Origin: Purshia tridentata
Taxonomy: Eukaryota > Streptophyta > Magnoliopsida > Rosales > Rosaceae
Assembly (NCBI GenBank): GCA_003254885.1
Contig: QANT01002182.1
Coordinates: forward strand, 1 to 64,000
DNA length: 64,000 bases
Direction: 5' to 3'
Every line of letters starts with the position of its first letter. The stretch's first letter is position 1. A model generated the notes under the pieces. That model was not told the origin of the DNA and made no database searches. It was given only the letters and a program-made list of their open reading frames with translations. Position numbers and translations under genes: made by a program. Positions 24,901 to 37,400 of the stretch are shown here, one piece after another.

Positions 24901-26736
24901 TAGAGAATTCACCAACTTCAGAGATTCTATAGCTTGAGATGAAAGTCATTAAGTCCTTGAGAATCTTGAATATGCAACTGCTAAACCTCTTATATTCTGA
25001 TCTTAGCCTCTGACTCAAACCGTCAATAAGATTGGTAGGTGCAAATGTTAGATTGGTCCATTTGTTGACAGGAATTTTAGTTATAATAGGAAAATACTTT
25101 GGTCGAGTAGATGAAAGTATGGGAATGCAATGCAGATGTTAGCTTGTAACTTGTCCCCTAATTTAGTAGCTAGTAACTAACTGATATTTTAATTTCTGCT
25201 TAGAGATAAAGCTATGTGATTTCTTCTCATTTTAACGGTCAAACAAAAATCACAAAACCAATTTTGTCTATTAACACATCTTAATGTCCAACATCTAACA
25301 GTGGTATCGGAGCTAAGACCAGTCATTGTTGGGTGACTCTTTCCACCCTCGAAATTCTTTATTCCTCAGTTTCTCACACATTGCTCCACTCATTTTTTTC
25401 TTATTCAATCCCATCTGCACATTTGAAAAAGAAGAGGGAGATGGGCTCAAACACACACAAATACTTAATTATCTTTCTTATTGGTTGCCTACTATTTATT
25501 TAGTCGGGGGCTTACTTTGACCTAGACGGCTATGCCTCTGTGTGGGACATGATAGTGAGGTGTAAGGAGTAGCACGGTTCTTAGTTTATCTTGTTTATAT
25601 AGTCCAACATATGCCAAGAACTGGATATTTCTTATTTTGAGCAATCTGCTCCATAAAGAAATGTCAATTTGAGGAAAAGAAACACCCTTCCCACTATGAA
25701 TATTAACCTGAGGTTGAAACAGAATCATATAACCTTACTAGACCTGTATTATTAGATTGCAATCACTTGATTGTGCCCTCTTACCCCACTTGGCTATGTT
25801 TTGTATTGCACCTCAGAGAACAATTTTGAATGGAAGCATTGTTGACATATGTATTGACGTGCATATATCTCTTGCTTAACTTTATGTCTTAGAGTTTTCT
25901 TTGCTGGTTTAGTGATTGTTAATAAACTACTAAACTTTCAAATAGTGACCTTAAAATTTTAGTTGGCTGTTTATGTAATTATGTTCACAATCTAAGCTCG
26001 TTTTAAGAGAAACTCTTTGTGTCAAAATGTCTGCATGATTATCTAAGAAATTTCTCTAATCAATTCATCTTCATTTGATTTGCTTCATTATAATGATAAT
26101 AACCTGAAATGCGTTAAAAAATTCACCTTTCAGGGTACAGAAGATGATATTGTGAATTGGTTGCATGGCAATGGATTGTGGAAAATGGCAAGGGATCCGT
26201 ATGAGCCCTTGTGGATTAAAGGAGGTGGCCACTGCAACTTGGAGCTTTACCCTGATTACATCCGCCATCTTTGCAGGTTTATCCAAGAAATGGAGAACAT
26301 AACCACGGAAATCCGTCTCAAAAAGATATGGCAGAATATGCGTTCCCAAAAGAGATCATGTACAAATTGTACAAGCAAGTGCTGTAGAATTAAAGTATGC
26401 CGACCAAAATGCCCTGAATGTCCAAGACCAAAATGTGTAAAGTGCTCATGCTGGCGGCCAAAATGCTCATGCTGGCGGCCAAAATGCTCATGCTGGCAGC
26501 CAAAATGCTCATGCTGGCAGCTGAAATGCTCATGCTGGAAGCCGAAATGCTCATGCTGGCAGCCGAAATGCTCATGCTGGAAGCCGAAATGCTCATGCTG
26601 GAAGCCCAGCTCAGTAAAATGTTGCTGGCGACCAAAATGCCCAAAATGTGCAGCACCAAGCTGCTGCAATAGATGTTTTCACTGGCGATGCTGTGTAGGA
26701 TCAAACAGTGGGGTAAATGGGAAGCAGGATGGCTAA
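18940..26736 (+). CDS. ABHD17-like alpha/beta hydrolase (protein depalmitoylase type) with Cys/Trp repeat tail
   Basis: ABHD17 proteins remove palmitate from membrane proteins (known for animal and some plant members; here inferred). Coding exons: 18940-19271, 20313-20349, 21116-21352, 21561-21608 and 26134-26736; 1257 nt, 418 aa, all junctions in frame. The N-terminus MGCMFSHL offers Gly2 for myristoylation and Cys3 for palmitoylation. Catalytic features: oxyanion motif SHGNAADLG (HGN 85-87), nucleophile Ser157 in GQSVGSG, Asp222 in GTEDD, and His251 in GGGHC. Residues about 300-408 are Cys-rich; 321-376 are eight tandem 7-residue units of the form KCSCWxP, coded by 21-bp repeats (26440-26607). 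The family core ends near residue 275, so the tail adds about 140 residues. The start at 18940 is fixed by the MGC motif. The last intron is 4.5 kb. Confidence 0.9.
20900..21028. mobile_element. MITE, 129 bp, with near-perfect 27-bp terminal inverted repeats
   Basis: Begins AGGTGTACCACATTTTGGTA and ends TACCAAAAATGTGGTACACC(T), perfect inverses over most of the arm. Inner blocks GTACCATCTGTCTAATAGAGGT and its near-inverse extend the hairpin. It is inserted in intron 2 of the ABHD17-like gene. Confidence 0.88.
24240..24610 (+). mobile_element. Probable LTR remnant (Copia-like)
   Basis: Contains the composition and phrase typical of the 3' part of plant Copia LTRs (CTTCAATTGTAATC, then CCAATTTGGGGTGAACCACG followed by a T-rich end). 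The terminal bases cannot be fixed. It is an old fragment without coding sequence. Confidence 0.45.
25046..25320 (+). mobile_element. LTR (255 bp) plus tRNA-Met-type primer-binding site, truncated element
   Basis: The LTR runs from TGTTAGATTGG (25046) to CCAACATCTAACA (ends 25300), with matching TGTTAGA/TCTAACA ends. It is followed at once by GTGGTATCGGAGCTAAGACC, which matches the TGGTATCAGAGC primer-binding form common in plant Copia and TRIM elements. No polyprotein and no second LTR were found, so it is a broken remnant inside the intron. Confidence 0.7.
26440..26607 (+). repeat. Eight tandem 21-bp units coding KCSCWxP
   Basis: In-frame minisatellite within the last exon of the ABHD17-like gene. 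Each unit is AA(A/G)TGCTCATGCTGG plus a variable codon (CGG, CAG or AAG) and CCx; one unit has CTG for Leu in place of Pro. The TGCTCATGCTGG core is invariant in all eight copies, while the variable codon gives Arg, Gln or Lys. Confidence 0.95.
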
Positions 26737-29700
26737 TGGTAATAATGTGCTTGTATAGGTTTCTGAACTGCTAACACCCTTTCCTTGTGCAGTACTGTTG
26801 GAAACAGGAGGAAGTAGTCTGATATTATGATCATATAATTGATTATGCTTTTGATACTGTTCTCTTTGTAAACTCAGATATTTTATATGAACTTTCTTGA
26901 GAACCATTCCTAGAGTTGAACTGAGCGCATTCTTATCACATTGTATGCATTAAAGCTTAGACATGGCAAATTGGCAATGATTGAATTGTTAGAGAAATCG
27001 AAGTTGTTGCCGAAAGCATTGGGAATTAGACCCTTGAGAGAGGGAAAGACAACCAAGGCTGCTGTTATGTTCGAGCACCCCTTTGTATATTGAAAAATAG
27101 AGCAACTATTTGAATATCAGAAGAATTTTTAGAAGAGAGGAAAAACTTGGAGGAGGACAACTCGGTGATAGACATGGAGGAAATACTTGAAAAGGGAGAG
27201 GAGGGAGAGGTCCATCATCAAGTTTCAAAACTCAACACAAAAGAGCACCAATCCTACCCTTCAACAACGGCCCACAATTTTTTCCCAAATATTTCCAAGT
27301 TTGCCCCCAATTGTTATTAAAAAAAGTCCAAATAATACTTTTTGGTCGCTATACTTTTATGAAATTTTCACTTTCTCTTATTTATTTAATTTTGGCAATT
27401 TCAATTATGTACTTCTAATACGATAGATATTAAGTTTTTTTTTATAATTAAATTTAAGTTGTTAAACTCGTTTAAATTAATGATGAAAAATCTAATGTGC
27501 TTTGCATTTAAATGACATTTTAGATATCTTATTCCACTTATGTAATCTAATGTCCGTCATTGCATGAAATCAATTTGAAAATATAGAAGTTTCAATGTCA
27601 AATTGAATACTAAAATATTCAGAAGGCCTTATAAACAAGCTCCTAAATTGTACTTGTCATTTAATAAATATAAAAACTGTACTTTAATTAAATAATTCAG
27701 AAAGGCAGAAAGCCCAAAGTGGATAACATTATAAGCTTAAAAAATCCTGAAGGCCCAACCACTACTAGGCCTACCGAAGAAGCCAATAAACGGACAAAAG
27801 TAAACATAAAGGAGATCTCGTAAATTGAACATTTTTTCTCATGGGTTTCAACTTCCAAATAAGAATAAATTAATGTAAGATGCATGACAAGTACCTTATT
27901 TAATCTCTATTATATTTATTATTTAAATTTAACAATAGGGTAATATTAATTCAAATAGTGGATGTGGTTACTAGCTGACAATTTATTAAACTTTGTCATT
28001 TACATTTTTGCCCTTTCTTCAATTTTTCGTTGTTTTCGTTTGTGAGCTTATTTAATTTAGTTTTAGTTGATCTTTTATAGTTTTGTTCGTTTTGAATTTT
28101 TGGATTTCGCATATTAATCTTCTTTGATTTCTCACATCGATCTTGTTCTCTTTTCTCAATTTCTCTTTGCCAATTTCGCACATCAATCATCTTCAATTTT
28201 GCAATTCGATCTTGTTCTTCATCAATCATTGAGTTTTAAGGTATATTTGACTTTCAATCTATGACCATTTTTTGTTGCTTTTTTCGTTTTCTATTTTCAT
28301 TGTTTGTTTGATTTCCAATTTTGCAAATCCATATTAATTACTTTTCTTTTGCGCTCAAGTCTGTAGTTGATTGCATTGAAATCGATTTATATGCTCGAAT
28401 TTTTTACTATAGCTACAACTTTAGTTCACAGTCTTAGTTTTAATTACAATCTCAATAGTCAATATAAATATCTTATAAACTAAAATTTTAAATGATTTAC
28501 TTATTTTTAAACCTCATAAAATATAAATAAACTAATTCAAATTTTACAAAAAATTAAGGAAAAGGATCTTATAGTAAATGGATTCATGTAATATAATATC
28601 AAGAAATGGCAAAATAAATGTACCAAAAAAAACAATTTTTGTTTCTATACAATACTAGTTATATATAACTATATATGGTCATATTTAACACTAACTTAAT
28701 TGATTTATTATTTGTAGCAAACTCCATCCACCTACTAATTTTGTATTAGAGTTGAATTAAGTTGTTATATTTTGACATATTCCATATTAGCTAGAGCTTG
28801 TTGACATTTACCAGCTGGTCTAAAAGCTATAATATATATATATATATACATCACAGCTAGGCAATTAAAATTGCCATATTTTACATTATATACTGGCAAA
28901 TGTTTCTAACCCCTTGACGCTCATTGCATGCTGCTGGAACTTTCGATCTCTTGACTCTTGAATTTATCATACATTTATTTTCTTTATTTTAATATATATA
29001 TATATATATATATTTCTGTCAGCCATGCATGCAAGACTTTTAGAGGTATATTCCTGCTCTAATTGCTTTCATGCTTTGTCAGGTATGAATATATGATTCA
29101 TGCTCTTGATCTTTGTAATAAAAAACTAATTGACTGATCGCCATCGTGTGTGAAATTAAACCTGATGCTTAGTATGCAAATGATCATCACCGGCACAAGA
29201 ATGTCAGTATGAACTTAAGAATTTTGAATTTTCAACGTGACAGCCTCATGCATCCATTTAATCTGGTTATATTATGTTTTGGTTCTTCTCAATTGCATGT
29301 TATACACATGCGCGCACATATATATATATATATATATATGTGGACTTCTCTGAAGAGGTTAACTGTAATTACTTTTTTTACATATTTTAGACGTCGAATG
29401 CTCAATAATGTAATTTTTTTTCTTCTTCTCCAAACAATTGAACATGATTATTAGTCGGCTTTTATGTTAAGTACGTTTTAATTACAATCTAACATAAATC
29501 CCCCATAAGCTATTCTACAAATGAAGGTGAATCCGTTAGAACATGCAGTCAAAAACAAAAAAGAAAGCAATAACGAACACTTCTTGCAGCACTCGCCTAT
29601 TATAAAAAAAAAAAAAAAGGTTAAAAATATTTTGAAAAAAAATTCCTAAACGTCAATTCTAAAACTTCATGAAGAATTAAGAACAATGTACATTCAAGTG

Positions 29701-30300
29701 CTCAACTTCTAGATTCCTAGCTAGTTCTCAGAAATATCTATGCAGAGCAAATTATTTAAGTAGGGGGAGAAAGATGAAATTGTTGGAAAGTGTAGGGTTT
29801 AAAAGTAGGAAGGTATATAGGACTTGTAGTTGTAATACATGAATGAACAAAGTTTAAATTGATGGTTCATTTTGTTCTACTAAACACCCGAGTCAAAGTT
29901 TAAATACTCAATTGAAAAGTTTCAAAATTTAGGGTTCAAAATAGAAAATCGAGGAAATGTAACATTTATGAAGCCAAAGGTGAAATAAAAAAATATGATG
30001 AGGTGTAAGTGTGTAACCGTGTAGGTGAAATGCCAGCGTTTTCCTTCTTCCTTCCTCTTATAATTTGTATTTTGTAGTGCAGCTGCTAAAACGAATATTT
30101 TCTGATAGTTTAATTGATCTTCTCTATTTAAGAGGTCAGTATAATTAGTATTCACCATGTTAGAGATAAGGTAAGTACATATACACACAATTAATCTTAA
30201 ATCAACTCTTCTAATCATTCTCACCAACTCTAGTATTAATTACATATATATCAATCTCACCATTCACACTAATTAAGTAATTGTTGACTCACGCCAATGA
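26737..30300. other. Gene-poor AT-rich region
   Basis: Probable 3'UTR of the hydrolase gene to about 26950, then no supported gene. (AT)n microsatellites lie at about 28830-28848, 28992-29013 and 29312-29339. A minus-strand frame at 27996-28229 is a lysine/glutamate-rich low-complexity stretch and is not called. Confidence 0.55.
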
Positions 30301-30480
30301 GTATTTTTTCTGTGTTACCGATATACCATCAAGTGGTGTAATTGGCCAATTCAACATGTAAGGATATTGTTGGGCGATATGTTTATTTTTGTGAAGTATA
30401 ATATTAATAACATTTACCCGTCTAATGACACATATATTGATACATCACATGACGTTATATCGGTTACACCGAAAAATCTC
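30301..30480. mobile_element. MITE-like inverted-repeat element, about 180 bp
   Basis: The left end TTTTTTCTGTGTTACCGATA followed by TACCATCAAGTGGTGTAA pairs with the right end TACATCACATGACGTTATAT followed by CGGTTACACCGAAAAAT. The arms are about 40 bp with a few mismatches. The centre is unpaired and non-coding. Confidence 0.75.
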
Positions 30481-30683
30481 TCCATGTCAACATCAACGTC
30501 ATGATTGGAATCATTTATCTTCGAGATCACTCTTTGAAGGTATCTATAAAGTCCCAACCAAATTGGAATTCGTTTGTTATTAAATTAATAGACAGTTTTT
30601 GTAATAGTTTTAATTCACTATATTTATCTGATAATAATTACATTACTAAATGGTTGTTGATTTAATTGATTTTTTTAAGATAT

Positions 30684-31225
30684 GATCTTTAAAGGGTAAT
30701 ATATAAAATAAATGATTCCGATCATAAAACTATACTACGAAATAAAAAATTATAACGATAACAAAAAAAAATAATTAAAAAAAAAAGCTAAAATCTCCAA
30801 GATGTAAAACCGACATTTGGCATTACGTTAATCATTTATGTTGGCATCATATATAACTATGGAAGGTACAAACCACAGGACAGAGTGATAGTCAAAGTAT
30901 CAATTTAATTATATTTTGATTCATGAAATATAGTGGGTTTTTTTTTTTTTTTAGATCTTTAAAGGGTAATATATAAAATAAATGATTCTAATCATAAAAC
31001 TATACTACGAAATAAAAAATTATAACGATAACATAAAAAAAAAAAAGATAAAAAAAAAAGCTAAAATCTCCAAGATGTAAAACCGACATTTGGCATTACG
31101 TTAATCATTTATGTTGGCATCATAGATAACCATGGAAGGTACAAACCACAGGACAGAGTTATAGTCAAAGTATCAATTAATTATATTTTGATTCATGAAA
31201 TGTAGTGGGGTTTTTTTTTTTTTTG
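30684..31225 (+). repeat. 270-bp tandem doublet
   Basis: Copies at 30684-30953 and 30954-31225 both start GATCTTTAAAGGGTAATATA and both contain CCGACATTTGGCATTACGTT and CAAACCACAGGACAGAGT. They differ mainly in A/T-run lengths, so the duplication looks recent. Confidence 0.92.
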
Positions 31226-31399
31226 GTAGAACATGAAATGTAGCGTTTGTTAATGGCACCAAACCAACTGAAATACCGAACACAAAGCACTTATTTCGCA
31301 TGTGTTGCTGGAATCACGGCAGGCCAAGCACACAAACTGAAAAGCATTTGGAAAACTCGGACGGAAATGAAGGAGCTCACATGCCAAAAGCACACGGCT

Positions 31400-31435
31400 G
31401 GTCCCACGTGCTCCATCGGGCCCCACGTGTTACGC
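31400..31435. promoter_or_regulatory. Pair of G-boxes in a GC-rich island
   Basis: Two CACGTG cores, at 31405-31410 and 31424-31429, 19 bp apart, each preceded by a GGNCCC/GGCCCC stretch (GGTCCCACGTG; GGGCCCCACGTG). The island 31240-31560 is clearly richer in G+C than its flanks. The nearest downstream start codon is about 3 kb away, so the target gene is unclear. Confidence 0.5.
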
Positions 31436-31560
31436 GGTTGCCTGAGAAAAAAAACAGAAGAAATGGATATCTATGGGGACCATGTCCATAGTTCCATACA
31501 CACATCTCACGCGGTCCACATTCTCATTCTCCGCCGTTTTTGGCTTCATGTTGTCGTATG

Positions 31561-33480
31561 AATAGCCAGTATGACGTTTTTGCCCCTACTTTGGTTGTAT
31601 TTAGAGCTTTTGTGAAATAATACTTTCTTATCTAAACTAGCTCCTTGATTAGCGCTGACTTTCTCTATTTAATGTTAACTCATAATTACATTTTGTTTCT
31701 TTTCCTTAAATTATTTATTTAACATCTTTAACTTATTTGAGGAAAAGGAATTTTTAGATCTCTTTTCTTTTTTTATATTTTATAATTCTCTACTATTGTA
31801 ATGTTTTTTACTATTACTCAGTCATCTCACTTCCATGTCATTGCCATTATCCACTCCACAAGAAAGTAATTATGAATGTCAATGTACTTACCAAACTTGA
31901 TGGACATGCACTTTAAGAATTTCAACAAGTACATATATATTTTTTGGGTTAATTGATATTGAGATTTCCTTATCTTTTTGTATGTTCGATATCAATCAAC
32001 CTCTTACTTTGTAGTTATTTGTGAAGTTCTGCAAATATATGTATCAAACTATCACTGTCCCTCTAACATGACATTAACTCATATTTGACGTAATTGTAAG
32101 TTTGGATGAAGTAATTTTAATTTTCATAGAACTTCATTAATGATGGAATTTAAAACTCCGTTATTTAAATATTCATTAATTGCATTTTTTATTATTTGAA
32201 TATATATGTAGAATTTAATATATGACAAAAATTATAAATTTTATTGTTTGGATAATAGATGAAATTTATTTAAGAATTTATTTGAGAAGAAGTCATTTTA
32301 ATTGAAGTTTATATATACTAGTGTGATTCTGAGACACTATGGTAAACAAGTAAACACATTGTAATGGTTTGTTTGAGTACCAAAAACAATATCATAAAAA
32401 CTCTTAGTGCTTACTCAAATACGTTTTTGAGAGAGAAGTGGGGAAGAGAACGAAATAAAGAGAAGTCTCCAATAGTGGTAAGGGTTGCCCGCGGTGAGTT
32501 GAGGAAGAGAGGGAAGGGTAGGGTGGGTTTTTTGCGTTTTTTGCGTTTTCCTCAATTCAAGTTTTAGTTTAGTTTTAAATATTAATTATTATTGTTTTTT
32601 TTTTTTGCCAGGAATGAAGTACTTCCATTAAACAACCAGACAAGCCACATGGGCAAAAACAAAGCATCTATCAGCACCAAATAACAAAAAAGGACAATTA
32701 TTTCAAATATGATAGTTTTAGAACAATTTTTATCTAGGTGGTATGTTTTGGGTCTCAGTAAAAGTAACAATGTGGTAAAAGAGGACAAAATTGTTGAAAA
32801 AGAATTGGACACTTATATATATTTTTTATTACAAAAGAAGGAGATAGTTCGAATTAGGAGTGAATTAGGAGTGTAGGGAAGAGTTTTTGTACTTAGCCAA
32901 CTAAATTAACCCTAATTCAAAAATAATTGGACACATAAACGCTATAATAGTATTTCCAATAACAGAGTTTACGAAATTGACTACATAAGACTTCTTATAA
33001 CAAAATTTGAAATAAGAGTAGTAATGTGAGACATTAAGTTCCAAATGGCATAGTGAAACAAAGTCTTAGTTTTGGAAGGCAATAGAATAGCTACGCCTTA
33101 TTTATTATAATGACGGCCGAGATTGAGTATACATTGATTTTTTCTAGGGCAAATGCGTTCATAATTTTTTTTTTTTTTTTTTACAGATTCTAGTTATCGA
33201 GCGTTTGCTAATTGTACCAACCACTCAATAATGAATTTTTCGTATTAGCCAAGCACTTATTGCAGCCTACGAAGGTAGTAATTGAAGGACTATGTTGAGT
33301 GTACATATTTTGAGGACTAAAAGTGAAGTTGCGGGCGGCTTCTTTTTGTTTATATAAAGACTACGTTTGAGTGTACATATTTTGGCTAACTGGGTTGAAT
33401 ACAACTGTAAACAGCTGACATTCAAACAAAACGCTGTTACCACACCGCGTAGGAAGCTGCCAAGTACAGAGCGAGCAAAA
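31561..33480. other. AT-rich upstream region of the first CSLD gene
   Basis: No gene, clear transposon end or RNA gene supported. Poly-T/A tracts at about 32596, 33165 and 30940 are the only simple features. Confidence 0.5.
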
Positions 33481-33510
33481 CCCGATCCTCAAAATTCCCG
33501 AATTGTCCCC

Positions 33511-33517
33511 TATAAAA
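33511..33517 (+). promoter_or_regulatory. TATA box of the first CSLD gene
   Basis: CCCCTATAAAACC, about 0.5 kb before a good leader-intron donor (AG|GTAAGC at 34023). It implies a transcription start near 33545 and a leader of about 480 nt, a 430-bp leader intron (34023-34452) and a short second leader exon to 34495. Confidence 0.6.
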
Positions 33518-34495
33518 CCCCGAAACGTCAATCATTTCCACAAGACAACTAGACAAGAGCTCCCAAGTCCCCACCTAAGCCGTAGCAGTGTGTCTATGCT
33601 CGTTGTCTCCGATTCTCTCTACGAATACTTCTCTGCAAGTAGAGTAAACCATTCATTCATTCATACACAAGAAGGAAACAGACACCCTCATTATTCATTA
33701 CTGAAGAAAGCAAAGGCAAACTTCCCAAAAACCTTCAATGTCCAAAACCTCCCAATACCCACATGAGAAAATAATGATAAAGAGGTTTATTGGAGTGCCG
33801 GCGTTGGGTTTTGGGGCATAAGAAGAAGTGGGTATGTGTTGGAACTGTCAAAGGGTTTAAAAGCAAAGACAACAGGAGTGAGGTCGGACTTGGTCTTGCT
33901 TTGTCTTGTTTTCTTGGTTTGATTTTCTCTGGGAGGCGTTTTTGAAAGTTTCATACAAAGCTTTGTGTGTCACTTCTTTCTAATTGTTTAACAATTTGGT
34001 GAAGAGAGTTGGTGTTGAATAGGTAAGCTTTTGACAAAAACTCTCTCTATATCTCTATGATTGGTTTATTTACAATTACAAGTTTTCTTCTACTTTAAGA
34101 GTTAGACTCTGTTGTCTTTTGGAGAGAGTACAAGAGTTTTGGAAAGACAGAGTGAGTGAGTTTCTGTTTCCCTCAGAGGGAGAGACTAACAAAGTTTTCG
34201 AGGAACAGTGAGATTCCATTGCATTTTTTGTTGGTTTTCTTTTACTTGAATTCTGATTATGTTCTAGTTTTGGCTCTGAGTGAAGAAAATCAATTTTCTA
34301 GTCAATATAATTATTTGTAATTTTCATTTTCTTTATGAAAGAGAGGGCTTGGTTTGTGTTTTGTATCAATCTATGATTTTTTTTAGTTCCTAAAATTTAA
34401 TTCAGTTTCTGATAGAGCATGTGGATCTTTTGGTTTTTGCTTTGAATTTCAGGGTGTTGTGCTAGATTGGATAGTGCTAAAGGTGGTAAGCTAAT

Positions 34496-37400
34496 ATGGC
34501 ATCTGATTCTCAATTCAATTTCTCAAGTGCATCCCCCAGAGTTCGCCATATTAGCCAAACCAGCAATGACCTTGACAGTGAGATTGAGAGTGTTGAATTT
34601 GCTACCTACACTGTCCAGATACCCCCTACACCTGACAACCAGCCCACAGGAATTTTGATGCAGCGATCGACTTCTCAGAGAGTAGAGGATCAATATGCAT
34701 CGAGTTCTTTATTTACAGGTGGTTATAATTGCGTTACACGAGCCCATTTGAAGGACAAGGTGATTGAGTCCGAAACTAGCCATCCCCAGATGACCGGGTT
34801 AAAAGGGTCATACTGTTCTGTGCCTGGTTGTGATGCTAAGGTTGTGACTGATGAGAGAGGATTGGATATAGTCCCTTGTGAATGTGATTACAAGATTTGT
34901 ATGGATTGTTACAGGGATGCTTTAAGAACTGGTGAGGGTATATGTCCCGGCTGCAGGGAACCTTATAAGGAGCTGGACATGACCGAGTATGCTGTGAATA
35001 ATCAACAGTCTCTGCCTCTTCCATCTACGGTTGGGATTTCAAAGATGCAGAGGAGGATGTCATTGATGAAATCAAATTCGACAAAGTCAAGAGCATTAAT
35101 GAGGAGTCAGACTAATGAGATTGATCATAACCAATGGTTGTTTGAGACAAAGGGGAGTTACGGGTACGGAAATGCTATGTGGCCAAAGGATGCTGAGAAT
35201 GGGAGTCATGATGGGATTGGTGGTGATCCTAAAGTGTTTCAAGAAAAGCCGTGGAAGCCACTTACGCGCAAATTGAATATCTCTGCTGCAATTCTCAGTC
35301 CATATAGGTAAAAACTGTTTCCCCCACAGTTCCCTCTGTTCTTTTGATTTGTTAAGTTTTTGCTGTTCTTTTTGTTGATAGTTTCAAGATGATGATCATG
35401 GTTTTTACTTTTTGGTATAGATCCACAGCTTTGCTTTAAGTTCCCTTTTGGATGATTGAATTCAAGTAATTTATAGACAATAATAAAAAATGAGTTTAGA
35501 TAAATTATTTTGAGTTTTCTAGTGGAACTGCCATTTGCACAAGGTTCGTTCTGTGCTTGGCTATTGCGTGGCTATTGCGTCAGTCAGTGTTTGTTTGCTT
35601 CTACCTTGACTGTTGAATTTATGAATTATGTGTATTGTGGATAATCTAAGATCTGTATTATTTAGTATTTCTTAAATTCTGGAATTCATAACTACTCTCT
35701 AATATACTTGTTCACTAATCACAGGGGCTCAGATTGCCCAAACACATTACATAGTGCTTCATTGTCATCAGCTTCAGAGATGTTCTTGTGTTTTATTTTC
35801 GCTTTCTCGTTCATTTGTGTATAAGTTAGTTAGAGCTGTTTTATATTACGGTTCTTAGTAATTGTGAAATATAAATGTAAGCTTACATTATTTTGTGTTT
35901 TTTAATGGATATATTCTTCAGGCTCTTAGTATTTGCTCGAATGGTGGTTCTTGCATTATTCTTGCAATGGAGAATCAGAAACCCAAATGATGATGCAGTC
36001 TGGTTGTGGGCTATGTCAGTGGTTTGTGAAATATGGTTTGCCTTTTCTTGGCTACTTGATCAGCTTCCGAAGCTCTGCCCCATCAATCGCAGTGCTAATG
36101 TCGATGTTTTAAAGGAGAAGTTTGAAACACCGAATCCCAGCAATCCTACTGGAAAATCTGATCTTCCAGGAATAGATATTTTCGTATCTACAGCTGATCC
36201 AGATAAAGAACCCCCTCTTGTCACTGCAAACACCATTCTATCAATTCTTGCAGCTGACTACCCTGTTGAGAAGCTCTCGTGTTATGTTTCTGATGATGGA
36301 GGTGCACTTTTGACCTTTGAGGCTATGGCAGAAGCTGCAAGTTTTTCCAACTTGTGGGTGCCATTTTGTAGGAAGCATGATATTGAGCCAAGGAACCCAG
36401 AAGCTTACTTCAATCTAAAGAGAGATCCTTTTAAGAATAAAGTACGCTCAGATTTTGTCAGGGATCGGAGGCGGGTAAAGCGTGAATATGATGAATTTAA
36501 GGTTAGGATTAATGGCCTTCCTGATTCAATCCGGAGACGTTCTGATGCCTATAATGCTGGAGAGGAGATCAAGGCTATGAAACATCGGAGACAGAGTGGA
36601 AATGATGAACTAGTGGAAAATGTAAAGATCCCAAAAGCTACATGGATGACTGATGGAACCCATTGGCCTGGTACTTGGACTGTTTCTGTGCCTGAGCAGT
36701 CTAGGGGTGATCACGCCAGTATCATACAGGTATGAGCTCTATTGGTTTTTTTGAATTAGCCAACTGAAGACTGAGCACTAGTGTACAACTTGTCTCTTAC
36801 ATGCATCCACATTGAATTCCTTTCTTTCCTGCTCTAACAAATGCTACGTACTTGATAAGCCCATGGAATTCCTCATCCTCTTTCTCTAACCACATAGTAT
36901 TTAACTTTTTTGTTGTTTGTTTCGGTTCAGTTCCTTAAATCTTATATCACTACAGTTGCATAAAACCAGCATATTGATAATGGGGTGAAAACCTGCTTCT
37001 TTCTTTGTGAGTTTTTATGTGCTAATTAACAAGTTGATTTGTATCATATGTAGGTGATGTTGAAACCTCCAAGCGATGAGCCACTTCTAGGCACAACTGT
37101 GGATTCAAATTCCATGGATCTAAGTGAGGTTGATATTCGTCTTCCCATGCTTGTTTACGTTTCTCGTGAAAAGCGGCCTGGCTATGATCACAACAAGAAA
37201 GCTGGTGCCATGAATGCCCTGGTTCGTGCCTCAGCCATCATGTCCAATGGCCCCTTCATTCTTAACCTTGACTGTGACCACTACATCTACTACTCCCAAG
37301 CATTGAGAGAAGGCATGTGCTTCATGATGGACCGTGGTGGTGAGCGCATTTGTTATGTCCAGTTTCCTCAGAGGTTTGAAGGAATTGACCCTTCTGATCG

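Larger units (their letters stand above)
21609..26133 (+). other. 4.5-kb last intron of the ABHD17-like gene
   Basis: Far longer than the gene's other introns. It carries two LTR-type remnants (about 24240-24610 and 25046-25320, listed separately). The rest is AT-rich. A stretch at 23100-23470 has an open frame but no protein wording I recognise. Confidence 0.7.

Noticed and set aside
26256-26704. Long minus- and alternate-frame open frames over the CSCW repeat (HEHFG and ML(A/E)A repeats)
   Set aside because: They are shadows of a 21-bp in-frame repeat, which is open in all frames; the plus frame joins exactly to the hydrolase exons.
27996-28229. Lys/Glu/Arg-rich minus-strand frame
   Set aside because: Low-complexity TTTTC/ATC-type sequence read backwards; no domain or splice partner.
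31247-31561. 104-codon plus-strand frame in the GC island
   Set aside because: Two overlapping frames are open, neither resembles a known protein; the openness follows from the local composition.
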